Shown here: positions 55,501 to 64,000 of the stretch, piece by piece
Position numbering within the stretch: position 1 is the stretch's first letter
How the letters are laid out: the number at the start of each line of letters is the position of its first letter
Source: Siderastrea radians
Lineage: Eukaryota; Cnidaria; Anthozoa; Scleractinia; Rhizangiidae
Direction of reading: 5' to 3'
Length of the DNA: 64,000 nucleotides
NCBI GenBank assembly: GCA_964017195.1
Contig: OZ024896.1
Coordinates: 4,883,487-4,947,486, forward strand
The notes under the pieces: generated by a model
Database searches by the model: none
Told to the model about the DNA's origin: nothing
Seen by the model: only the letters and a program-made list of their open reading frames with translations
Translations under genes and position numbers: made by a program

Positions 55501-57772
55501 AAGCACTCAAACCTATTTTCGCTTGCGTAGTTTGTGGGGCTCTCAGATAGAAAGGAATAGCACTTCCAATTTGTGTAAGATAAACTGATGAAGATTAAAC
55601 CTTGTCGTCTTTCGAAACAACTCGATTCCGTGACTGAGAACCCATTCGTTTTCTGCGGTTACAAGGTCTCGCATGTGATTGGTCAAAACACACATTCCAG
55701 AAATATTTTCAGTGTTCACGGTTTTCTTAATTTGAGTGTAAACTGGTGATCAGGATCTCTTTTCGTTCTGCAACTGGCAGAAGCAAGAGTCACCTGTGCT
55801 TGAAAAAGTCCAGCTGATCTTAGATTTGCAATTCTTTGACAAAAGGAGAGTTAAGGTTGATTTCCACTGTTGTGCAAATTTTACGTGTGTACACGCGTGA
55901 ATTTAACTGGCTTTACTTGCGTAATAAAATTAGAGACGATGTATGAACGGCTTATGTTCATGGCTTAAATTCATGCACGTACGCACGTAAAATTTGCACA
56001 ACAGTGGAAATCAACCTTTACAGTATTGATAACTCTTCCAGCTGACTGGATTAAAACAGTGTAAAGTCCTATGTATTTACATGTTTTTCTTACAGTGAGT
56101 ATGAAATAATGTTCATTCACATAGATCTGCTCATGCTTTCTTTAGTTTAAGCTTCTGAGAATTCCTCGCAGCAGAGAAGTACATCAATCATGGCTCTCAA
56201 CAATCTTTACAACATTAAATGCAATTTTATTTTCATTTCCTGTTGTGTTCCGGGAAAAGCCAGATTTGGTAAGTAGTCCGAATATGTAATTGAAGTTAAT
56301 ATTTTTAATAATGTTGCATTTAGTTGGTAAGAGCCTTTGGTAGTTCTTCGAGGGTTGATGTCTTTGGGGGAGGGGAATGCTGTTGAGGGTGTTATATCCT
56401 TCTATGCGACGTTCTAAATGTAGGATTCCTAGTTTGACAATACTGTACAGTTTTCTCAAAATTTTGGTAAAGGACTAACCTTTGAGAGGTGGTGTCTTGG
56501 TTGGGGGGGTGGGGGAGGGCAATTTTGAGAGGGTTATAACCCCTTATGAGAAGTTCAAGAATTTAGGTAGGAAATTCCTTGATTTATGATGCAGTAATGC
56601 AAAATTCTTGAGAACTCTTAGGCAAATGACACTTATGGTGCTTGTACAGGCCTACAACCAGGCTCCTTTTTTCACAAATCCTGTATTCACCCTGGTTAAG
56701 TGTGTAATGTATAATAATGAACAATTATATAAGCACTTGTTAACTGTGCTGAGTACTCTGCTACAGTCATGTAAATAAAAGTGAAATGAAATCTAACTGG
56801 ATAAAAATTAACATTAATAGTATTGTTGTATAGAAGAATAGGACCAAAGCTCTTTCTTGAAATTTTTGCCATTCATTTCTGCAGCTTTACCCCTAAACAA
56901 ATTACAGATAAAATTAAAAGTGCAGTTGAACTTGACTTTTTTTCATTGAACATTCAATGTGACTGTGAGAAATAATTATCATATAATGTGAAGAACTGAT
57001 AAATAAATGTTACATTTTTTACCATCAGCTTCTCTGTAATGGGCCTGGAACCTGTATTCCAATTTGTTTAGCAGCCTTTGTGTTGAAGGTAAGGACAATC
57101 TTCTACGGGTACATGTCACTTTGTAGCACTAGTCATAAAGGTGGTGCCTGGTCGTTGTGAATTTTGCAGGATATTATTTTGGTCGTCTAACAGAGGTTTA
57201 GCCTACGCACAGACGTCTCCTATTTTCTTTGCTAGGAGACATCTGCATGTAGGCTAAAGGGGGTCATCCTTGGCCATTATCCATCACTGTGTTGTTGTGT
57301 TAGTGAGCAATTTAGCCAGCAAAACTGATAACTTAAAACTGATGGGTTTGTTAATGCAAGAGCAAAACTGCAAGCAAAGGGAGGGGCAGTGTTTTGGCAG
57401 TTCTGAAAAAGTGTGCCTTTCTTGCATCATCCTCATCAGCGTCAATCAGTGCTGCTTGACAGCTGTGCACAGTTTTGACAGACAACCAGGATACATTACT
57501 CCTAGTCAACAGAATTTTGCTGGTGGAAACCGATTACTGTTCAGCTAAGTACCTGTTGTTACTCATCACAATTACTAACAATATCATATCTTTCACTTCA
57601 GGTGGCTGGCTTAAGAGATGTTATAGTGGTGTTTGTGGAGAGTATATGCAGAGTAAAGACATTGTCATTATCCGGCAAAATAATGTACCACTTTGCCGAC
57701 CACTTTCTAGTTCAATGGAAACAGCTTCAAGTCAATTTTCCAAAGGCAATGTATCTTGGACGGCTTGTGTGA
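49549..57772 (+). CDS. ALG14: ALG14, membrane subunit of UDP-GlcNAc transferase
   Basis: Five exons: 49549-49720, 53332-53468, 56146-56268, 57029-57088, 57602-57772 (stop TGA). They total 663 nt, 220 residues, about the family length. An N-terminal membrane anchor ('CCIFAAILLFVFVVILRTVY') precedes the glycosyltransferase-like fold with 'VMVVAGSGGHTTEMIRLLGS', 'AETDKMSAEKITSFEKN', 'LLRIPRSREVHQSWLSTIFT', 'LLCNGPGTCIPICLAAFVLK' and a C-terminus 'VVFVESICRVKTLSLSGK' to 'NFPKAMYLGRLV'. ALG14 anchors the catalytic subunit ALG13 to the ER; together they add the second GlcNAc to the dolichol-linked N-glycan precursor. A second in-frame ATG at 49564 would shorten it by five residues. It is divergent from TLCD4. 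Intron 1 holds the satellite-bearing hAT element. Confidence 0.96.
50645..50897. repeat. Two tandem units of ~122 bp inside the hAT element
   Basis: Each unit carries 'ttcttaaagcg', 'gcgacactaaacagga'-like DNA and 'cttgtgttgtcgatctg', ending 'ataacatgaaccttcctcg'. They sit between the left end of the element and the main satellite array. Confidence 0.75.
50898..52490. repeat. Satellite array, 12 units of 135/125/115 bp
   Basis: Units share 'taccctccctgttcgcct', 'tctaagtgtctcgcaaatcg' and 'ccagttagtcgaatcgacta'. Starts of 'taccctccc' at 50925, 51064, 51199, 51334, 51469, 51604, 51739, 51864, 51979, 52114, 52239 and 52354 give spacings of 139, 135 (five times), 125, 115, 135, 125, 115. The 10-bp steps come from gain or loss of a decamer 'gactcgaatc' in a short inner repeat. 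The 135-125-115 order occurs twice, suggesting a higher-order unit. Confidence 0.95.
52665..52860 (-). mobile_element. tRNA-derived SINE, second family
   Basis: Read on the minus strand, the head has A box 'tggcgcagtgg' and B box 'gggttcgattcct', then 'gaactcggcttcagatgtgg' and a tail to about 52665. The body differs from the SINEs at 10.0, 58.0 and 63.4 kb. It lies in ALG14 intron 1. The anticodon-arm region lacks a proper tRNA fold, so it is not a tRNA gene. Confidence 0.7.
53905..54205. repeat. Fold-back element with duplicated centre
   Basis: The left arm 'gaggtcgccacttgagccct' to 'cagaaattccatactgatga' is mirrored at the right ('tcatcagtatggaatttctg' to 'agggctcaagtggcgacctc'). The centre has a direct repeat of about 45 bp ('tgcgagggaattttctttca', then 'accaatcagaagtactac'), first near 54021 and again near 54069. 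It lies in ALG14 intron 2. Confidence 0.85.
54923..55746. repeat. Large inverted repeat, arms ~220 bp, loop ~380 bp
   Basis: The left arm ('gaaaaccgtgaacactgaaa' to 'atctgagagccacatgcg') and the right arm ('gcgtagtttgtggggctctc' to 'cagtgttcacggttttct') are inverse copies about 85 percent alike by eye. The loop has no recognised gene. It is probably a non-autonomous DNA element. It lies in ALG14 intron 2. Confidence 0.8.
55854..56017. mobile_element. Harbinger-type MITE, TTA target
   Basis: Inverted ends AGGTTGATTTCCACTGTTGT / ACAACAGTGGAAATCAACCT extend into 'gcaaattttacgtg' and are flanked by TTA (55851-55853 and 56018-56020). A 3-bp TWA-type duplication fits the PIF/Harbinger group. It lies about 130 bp before ALG14 exon 3. 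Confidence 0.85.
57197..57258. repeat. 62-bp hairpin 'tttagcctac'
   Basis: 'tttagcctacgcacagacgt' is mirrored by 'acatctgcatgtaggctaaa' around 'ctattttctttgctag'. The start TAGCCTACG resembles the Mutator-like end at 44184, so it may be a very small relative. It lies in the last ALG14 intron. Confidence 0.55.
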
Positions 57773-57831
57773 CCGTTGACAATTCTGCAGCTTGCCACAT
57801 TCCACAACTGTATTGCATGCTGTTGTATAGT

Positions 57832-57990
57832 TAGGGGTAGGTAGGTGGGTGGGAAGGTGCATAAATAGGTGGATGGGTGGGTAGGTAGGAAGGTAGATAG
57901 ATGGTTGGGTGGGTGATCAGGTAAGTAGGTGGGTAGGTAGGTGGGTCAGTAGGGTAAGGTAGGTAGGTAGAGGTGGGTTGGTAACTAAAA
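57832..57990. repeat. GGTA/GGTG-rich microsatellite
   Basis: A purine-rich tract of variants of 'ggtaggtgggt' runs just downstream of the ALG14 stop codon, within its probable 3' UTR or 3' flank. Confidence 0.8.
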
Positions 57991-58260
57991 GGTAGTCGCA
58001 CACAAGCCAGAGCTCAACCTGGTTTCTGTAGCATAAAGTGACAGAGAGTATTGCTACTCCCCCCTAGATGGGATGCTTGTCCATCGCAGGGTTACCCCCA
58101 GCAGTGTGTGGCCAGTACCCATTTTATACACCTGGGTGGAGAGAGACAATGTGGGGTTAAGTTTCTTGTCTAAGGAAACAACAGGATGGCAGGGACTGGG
58201 CGTCGAGCCACCGACCTTCAGTTCTGAAGTCCAATGTGCTAACCACTACACCACCCTGCA
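57991..58260 (-). mobile_element. tRNA-derived SINE
   Basis: Same family as 10045-10345, read on the minus strand: tRNA-like head near 58257 ('tggtgtagtggttagcac') and body 'cacccaggtgtataaaatgg', 'aaccctgcgatgga'. It is flanked by 'taactaaaa' (57982-57990) and 'taactagaa' (58261-58269), a slightly diverged target duplication. Confidence 0.85.
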
Positions 58261-58270
58261 TAACTAGAAT

Positions 58271-61200
58271 GCAATTGAAACACACTGGGCCTGTCAACTA
58301 CTGTTTTTGAACCATTTTAGTGTGAAGTAGAGTATTTCAGTACTCTTAAAAGATCAATCTATTGATCTTCAAAGATGTTGTAATTTATGCCATCTTTTCT
58401 GAATTTGTCTTCCTGTTTCCCTTCTTTCATTCTTGGTTCCCAGCCTCCTGTGCTCCCTCCATCACCACCCCACAGATAGTGCCATCAATTTTCTCAATGT
58501 TATTTTTTTCAATGTTAATTTAGGACTCAATGTATGTAGGAAATGTGATAGCTAAACAGGAATCAAAGAAATTAATTAAAATTATTTTTTTAAGAGGAAG
58601 TGGTTTGTTCTTGTTTTTGTGGTATGTTAATGAATGTCAGTAATATTTTTAAAATACCCAGAATAAGCATTTCTTAAATTGGCATGGACTCCCACTTAGT
58701 TTGCATTAATGCTGGTATTCTGTAGGTGGAGAACGCATCATGACTGCTGTTTTGAAAGAGGGGTTAGCTTCATGGCACAAACACAATGTTTGCATGGTAA
58801 TGCCATATCAAATTTCTTTAAGCCTGTTATCAAAATATTTTTCTGGTGTTACTCAGAGGTTCATATGTAGCTGTTCTGGGAAGCATGTAGTGACATTTTC
58901 AGTTTTTGATTAATTAGTCTGTAAATTGTCCTTTAAACTTTCAGTACAAATGTATAGACAATAAAAATATGACTGCATGCTTTCCAGTACTTCCATATCC
59001 ATTTCCTCAAAAAAGACCAGTAGAATTTTAATATTCTTTTCCTAGATTTGCATACGCTATTTGAAGTGTCCACCATATTCAGAAATAATTTTTATGGAAA
59101 TTTTGGACATCGGATTCCCATACAAACCCAACCAAGGTATATGGTCAGTGCTAGGCTCCTTTTTTCAAGGATTTAATCCTTCATAATTTTTTTCCAAGCT
59201 TTATTCTTGTTTGGATTTGGTGGGGGAGGAGAGGGTCATGGACTCCCAAGTGATTCAGGGTTTAATTTTTTTTTTCTTGCGTGACAATTCGCCACTGCCT
59301 ATACCACCCGTATAAACCAAGTTGAGACAAATAAACAAAATATAAACCAAGTTTGAGGTTTGGAAGGCACTCTCAAATCTCTGCCTTATTTTGCCCCATA
59401 AAGGACCGGAGTTAAAACTGAACACCCAAATTAAATCTCTTTGAATCTCTTGTTCCTTCAATCCCCCGCCTTTCTTCCACATATTTTTTCTTTTTGTGGG
59501 AAGGTACTTCGTTTTAAAAAGGAAAATAATTGAAAAGTAGATTTTCTGAAAGGATAACGATAGAAGCTGGAGATATTGCGAAAACAAAAGGAGTATTTGA
59601 GTGTCGTTGTGTCGCGTGACAATCAACCGGAAGTCCTTTGTGCTTTGGAAATTCAAGAATGTGGCCACTACCAAATATGGGACGTAAATCGATGACGCGG
59701 GGTGATAGCTTCCTCTCCCACCAGTGAAAGTGCTGTGTTATCAATATTTTGTGGAATTTCGGTGCTCTAAAAGATAGGAAAACGGCTTCTATAGGTGGGA
59801 AATTTTTGTTCTTAAGTGTAGGTGTACTGTTAATATTCAAGTATGTATTTAAAATTTATGTGTTTAAATATTCTGCGGGGCCGACAGCTGTGTTATTATA
59901 AAGCGAATTGACCTGTTCGTTCATCAATCAAAAATGGCTCACTTTTGAATAATATTGTTGAAGTTTTCTTGGTTTTAAACAACTTAAAATGCTTGAATAG
60001 GTTTTATGAATCAAGGCACAATAGCTAGGTAATGTTTGAAGTAAAATGTGTCGATGTTTGCAAACATTTTCGCTTTCATTTCTCTAAACTATTAAGTGAT
60101 AAAAGCTAAAATTCCCAAAGCACCATGCTTAAGCTAAGCTACAGCTTAAAGTTGTATTTTGAGCGTAATATCTTTAATCCCGATCACACAAAGACAGGAT
60201 ACTTTTATAGCAGGTTGAGGCACTCGTAGATGGCGGTAAGAAAAGTTATTTTTCAGTTTGAATTTGAACTTTAATGTCTTTAATGAACGATAGTTACTTT
60301 GGCTATGATATCTCCCGGGTTGTTCGTCGCTGTTGGTGGTCAGATACAAACACGTACAAAAATGTAAATTTCACTAAGTGAATTTATGTCTACAACGTAA
60401 GTTTCTCTTAAAATATTTGTATTTGATGTACACCGAAATGAACGGTTTATATCAGTAGATTAAATAGTGAAACTGAAACACGCTTTCTGTGATGGTATGA
60501 CCGTGTACTTTTATTGCATTGTTGATTTACTTCCATCATCACTGCAATTTTAGTTTACTGTTAGTTTTCGAACCACACGATCTCGAATTCAAATCAAATA
60601 AATTCAATTATCATGTCGGATGGTTACTAGAAAGAACTGTCGAATAGGTTCTTTTGTTTTGACTTTCTTAATTTATTTGGAAAGTTTTGTGGGACACCAG
60701 CCGAGAAGATTTACTGATGAAGAGAATTTCAAACAGTATCACATTTTAAATTTTTGCAAACAGGCAAGTGTAAACTTGCCCACCCCTATGTCAATATGTG
60801 ATATTGCAGGATATTGTGTTTGATTTCCATGCATTTATCATAAGATAAAATTCTGAAAATAGTTTTGATATTTCATTATTAATTTTCTAATTACTTCTTT
60901 CAAACTCCAAGGTGTGAATAGTATTCAGATGTATTTCAACATTGTTTAAAGGTTAACACTTTTTTATCAGAACAAAGTGAAGTGCAAATTATCTGTTCTT
61001 CCAAATCGTAAAATATTAATGAATTTTGGGTTTCAAGAGAGTTTTTTTGAGGGAACTGTATACAGCGGATTTGGTAGCTGGATAAACTTAAGCAAGGGAC
61101 AGTATGCAGAGAATCAAAGGTTGGGAAAATTGCTAAATGATGTCTGTAGAAACCAAAAAAGGTCTAAGTTGCTGGGAAAAAGAATGAGTCTTGTCTGTTT

Positions 61201-61500
61201 TCTGACACATACATGTAAACTAGATACAATCCTTTGTTTGTACCTGTATTGTATGTGTATGTGTACATGTACTGTTTCAGTGGTTTTACAAGTAATATGT
61301 GTCATGGATATTTTACAAGATCTGCAATATGTGAGCAATGGAAGAATAATGCCTGCTTGTATTTTTGTGCCAAAGTTGTGATTGACCTAGTTAGTCTTGT
61401 GTCTTAAAAAAGATTTTGAATTCAGAGACTAAAGTGAAAACTTTGTACCCTGGGACCCATTACTCATGGTGTGTTCCATTTCACAAATAATTGGAAATTG
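58271..61500. other. Intergenic DNA or 5' part of the BTB gene, nothing assigned
   Basis: I see no convincing exon. The open frames here (for example 59255-59674 minus and 60977-61381 plus) lack motifs and splice context. Non-coding first exons of the downstream BTB gene could lie here. Confidence 0.4.
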
Positions 61501-61504
61501 AGTC

Positions 61505-61925
61505 TCTGTTAGGGCTGGTTGTCACTAGTGATAGAGTCGGAGTCGAAATCGGAGTCACAAGAGCGCTTGTGGTTAAGTGAAAATCAAACAATGGAGTGAT
61601 GAAATCGGAGTAGCAAGAATCAGACGGAACATTTCCATTTTCTTCTGATTGCGCTGCGTTACTTACGATCTAGAGAAAACCAGATTGTCGGAGTTGTAAG
61701 CAGAAGCAGAAGAATAAACCAATCACAGGGCTCGTCCTCAGGCCCTCTGGGTACAAAATTGTGCTTACGACTCAATCTGATTTTCACTAGATGATAAGCG
61801 CTGATGGAGAACAATCAGAAATTCTGCTTTCAACTCTGTGATTTGATTTTCAATAGATCATAACGGTCTTCGCTTCTGATTATGACGCTGACTCCGATTC
61901 CGTTGCTAGTGAAATCCAGTCTTTA
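61505..61925. mobile_element. Inverted-repeat DNA element with 'gagtcggagtc' ends
   Basis: The left side 'ctggttgtcactagtgatag' with 'agtcggagtcgaaatcgga' is mirrored by 'gactccgattccgttgctag' with 'tgaaatccag'. Internal motifs 'tctgattttcactagat' and 'atcagaagcg'-like pieces recur in both orientations. No clear target duplication is visible. A hAT-like MITE is likely. Confidence 0.55.
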
Positions 61926-62138
61926 AAGACTTTTGTACACATAAAATAGTTTTCAGGTCTGATAATTCATTGGGAGTTTTGAGAACAGGGCCTGTGACCT
62001 CGAATCTTAAAGGCACAGGGTAAAACCAAAATTAATCAATTAACATTGAACCAGTTCATCTATAAATTAAACTACTGTACTGTACATAAACATTATTTTT
62101 ATTTTTCAGATTCTCGCCCTCCTCAGAGAGGCTTTCCG

Positions 62139-64000
62139 ATGGCTTCTCCTCACAGGAATTCCCCAGTGTCCTTTACTCACAGCAGCCACAGTAGTGATAG
62201 TGACAGTAACTGCGCTGGCCCCCATTATTATTTTAGTGATGTTGCTCACAGCAAAGATCTTGTAAATGCTCTCAAGTTTTTACGTCAAGATGAGGACCTT
62301 TGTGATGTTGTGCTAAGGGTCGGCAGCACTAGCATATCAGCTCACAAAGTTGTGCTGGCTGCCAGTAGCCCTTATTTTAAAGCCATGTTTGCTGGTAAGT
62401 TCTTCTTATAGTACACCTTTTTGTGTAAGGGCCTGAAAAGAAAAATTGACGTTTAATTTGTCAGAATTGGTACAGTGAAACAAATTTGAGACACGTGCCC
62501 ACTAAATGAGGTTCTGTTAGGGCTGGTGATCGTGAATGGTCTTACCAAAAATTAGGGTCTCGGAAAATTTCAACTGAATTATTAAGCATCTCGCTGACTC
62601 ATTTTTTGAGTGATACTTTGCATCTCGATGTCCCTTTTTTTTACCCAGCTGTCTCAAGATCTTGATCCTTTTGCAAAGCCAGACCTAGAGTCTTGACTTT
62701 TTAGAATGCTAAAAAGAAAATCTTGAAGTTCTGATGTGTTTACAGAGCTGCAAATAACTGTCGGACATCGGACAATGTCCGGCTAAAATCGGCCCATGTC
62801 CGACGACATCTTAACTTTGGTCGGACATTATGTCCAGACAAATTTTTTTACCAAATGACAAGTAAATAATGATAAGAAATAATTATTTCAAAAAGACTTC
62901 CACTTAAAATAATAATAAAAAAAAAACGTCCGACCACATTTCTGTTTTGTCGGACCAAAGTGGAGACCTGGTCGGACATATGTCCTTTCGAGAAAGAAAA
63001 ATTATTTGCAGCCCTGGTTTAGGTAACCTCCTTACATGTAGTTGTGTGAAACTGATCTGAAAGTCTGGGGTTTGAATTATTATGTCCTAAAAAGTTTTGG
63101 GCTTGCATGTAGAAAACTCTGAATGCTTGGCCTCACAATTTAAAATTGAAAGGGTCTTAGGCATGCACACACAATGATCATCTCGCTGTCTTGTAGAATC
63201 TTGAATTTATCATTTGCTACCCCTTCTGTTATCTTGAGGGATTTTTGGAATTGTAACAGGCACCCCACTCTTTAGGGTCCCTCTGGTCTAATTTATGACC
63301 TTCCACTTGTGTTGTGCATTTACCAAATGCAAGTTGAAGTTCATGTACTGGTAGTAGTGTCCCTCTACCTCAGAAATAAGGGTATCCTTTTCATACTTGT
63401 TCTGGGGCCAAGGTGGTGTAGTAGTTAGCGCGTTGGACTTCAGATCTGAAGGTTGGTCGTGCAAGGCCCAGTCCCTGCCAATGTGTTGTTTTCTTAGACA
63501 AGAAACTTTTTCCACATTGTCTCTCTCCACCCAGGGGTATAAATGGGTACTGGCAACATACTGCTGGGGGTAACCCTGCGATGGACCCCATCAAGGGGGG
63601 GAAGCAATACTCCCAGTTGCTTCATGCTACAGAACCCAGTATAAGCTTCAGCGTTGTGGGCCTCCTTTGCTTGTATGGGACTGAAACTTTTTTTTCACGT
63701 TTTTGTTTTTACCTATTGCTGTATGTGTGCCACTCAATCCTATCAGGGATTTCTGAGTAGCAATGCTCGCATCCCCACCATGAATTAGAAATTGCAATAA
63801 TTATTGTATGATGATGTATATCTTTTTTTTTTTTGGTTTTTCAAACAAATCATAAAATTTGTACAATCATATTCTTTTTACTTAAAACTGACCAAACTTA
63901 CTTTAAATTGCCAGGGGGCCTCTCGGAGAGTCGACAAAATACTGTAACGTTACAGGAACTAGACGAGCGTGCAATGGAAACTATTGTGGACTTTTTCTAC
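62139..64000 (+). CDS. BTB-domain (Kelch-like) protein, 5' coding part
   Basis: The first coding exon is 62110-62394 (acceptor AG at 62108-62109, donor GTAAGT after 62394), with the first in-frame ATG at 62139. The second begins at 63915 and runs off the window. The phase joins exactly inside the BTB domain. After a Ser/His-rich leader ('FTHSSHSSDSDSN') come 'ALKFLRQDEDLCDVVLRVGS', 'ISAHKVVLAASSPYFKAMFA' and, in the second exon, 'GGLSESRQNTVTLQELDERA' and 'METIVDFFY'. This is the N-terminal BTB fold of a Kelch-like family protein, usually a substrate adaptor of a Cullin-3 ubiquitin ligase. BACK and Kelch repeats would lie beyond the window. An upstream exon may provide an earlier start. Confidence 0.9.
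62743..63016. mobile_element. hAT-like MITE, 274 bp
   Basis: Inverted ends CAGAGCTGCAAATAA / TTATTTGCAGCCCTG are flanked by GTTTA (62738-62742 and 63017-63021). The interior has nested inverted 'gtccgac' / 'gtcggac' motifs. CAG-type ends with a 5-bp duplication fit a hAT subgroup. It lies in the BTB gene intron. Confidence 0.8.
63400..63660 (+). mobile_element. tRNA-derived SINE
   Basis: Same family as 10045-10345, here on the plus strand: tRNA-like head 'ggtggtgtagtagttagcgc', then 'tctctccacccaggggtata' and 'aaccctgcgatggac', ending near 'gctacagaaccc'. The flanks 'cttgtt' and 'cttgta' may be the remains of a target duplication. It lies in the BTB gene intron. Confidence 0.8.

Noticed and set aside
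58731..58900. Possible exon after 'ctgtaggtgg'
   Set aside because: An AG and an open stretch (MTAVLKEGLASWHKHN) exist, but there is no matching donor and no link to ALG14 or the BTB gene.
59255..59674. 139-codon minus-strand open frame
   Set aside because: Composition is hydrophobic and Lys/Phe-rich as expected of AT-rich non-coding DNA, with no motif.
60977..61381. 134-codon plus-strand open frame
   Set aside because: AT-rich and low in complexity ('LYLYCMCMCTCTVSV'), with no splice context or known motif.

Overview
The window is animal nuclear DNA, most likely from an anthozoan cnidarian such as a stony coral. The evidence is intron-rich genes with GT-AG introns, two different non-LTR retrotransposons, tRNA-derived SINEs and a very dense load of short inverted-repeat DNA transposons. 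No database was searched, so the species is inferred.

Left half (about 1.2-39 kb): a segmental duplication of one minus-strand SLC6 (sodium/chloride-dependent neurotransmitter or amino-acid transporter) gene. The right copy (30357-38782) can be assembled from 15 exons with matching phases and GT-AG borders into about 593 residues, and looks intact. The left copy (6345-25180) is a pseudogene with many independent lesions: a frameshift in exon 1, lost splice acceptors at exons 2 and 4, inverted micro-duplications in exons 3 and 10, a deletion of exons 6-7, a 4-nt deletion in exon 8, an 8.4-kb insertion inside exon 9, a stop in exon 11 and a 2-nt insertion in exon 12. The 8.4-kb insertion carries a 5'-truncated SAM-domain gene of the SAMD3-like type, which itself holds a SINE and a hAT-type element. 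A 5'-truncated L1/Tx1-type LINE lies at the 3' end of the pseudogene. Two pieces of another LINE family lie between the copies.

Middle (40.9-57.8 kb): TLCD4 (TMEM56, minus) and ALG14 (plus) sit head to head with 246 bp between their start codons, and both are complete. TLCD4 encodes a TLC-domain membrane protein. ALG14 is the membrane anchor of the second GlcNAc transferase of N-glycan lipid precursor synthesis. The ALG14/TLCD4 pairing matches my memory of human chromosome 1p21.3. TLCD4 intron 2 holds a Mutator-like element that carries a fragment of a RecQ-like helicase gene and landed exactly on the splice donor. Intron 1 of ALG14 holds a hAT-type element filled with a 12-unit satellite.

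Right end (62.1-64 kb): the first coding exons of a plus-strand BTB (Kelch-like) gene run off the window. The remainder is introns and intergenic DNA with fold-back elements, MITEs and SINEs. I found no rRNA gene, no functional tRNA gene and no CRISPR array. The most interesting material is the mobile-element biology and the old gene pair, not a new enzymatic system.
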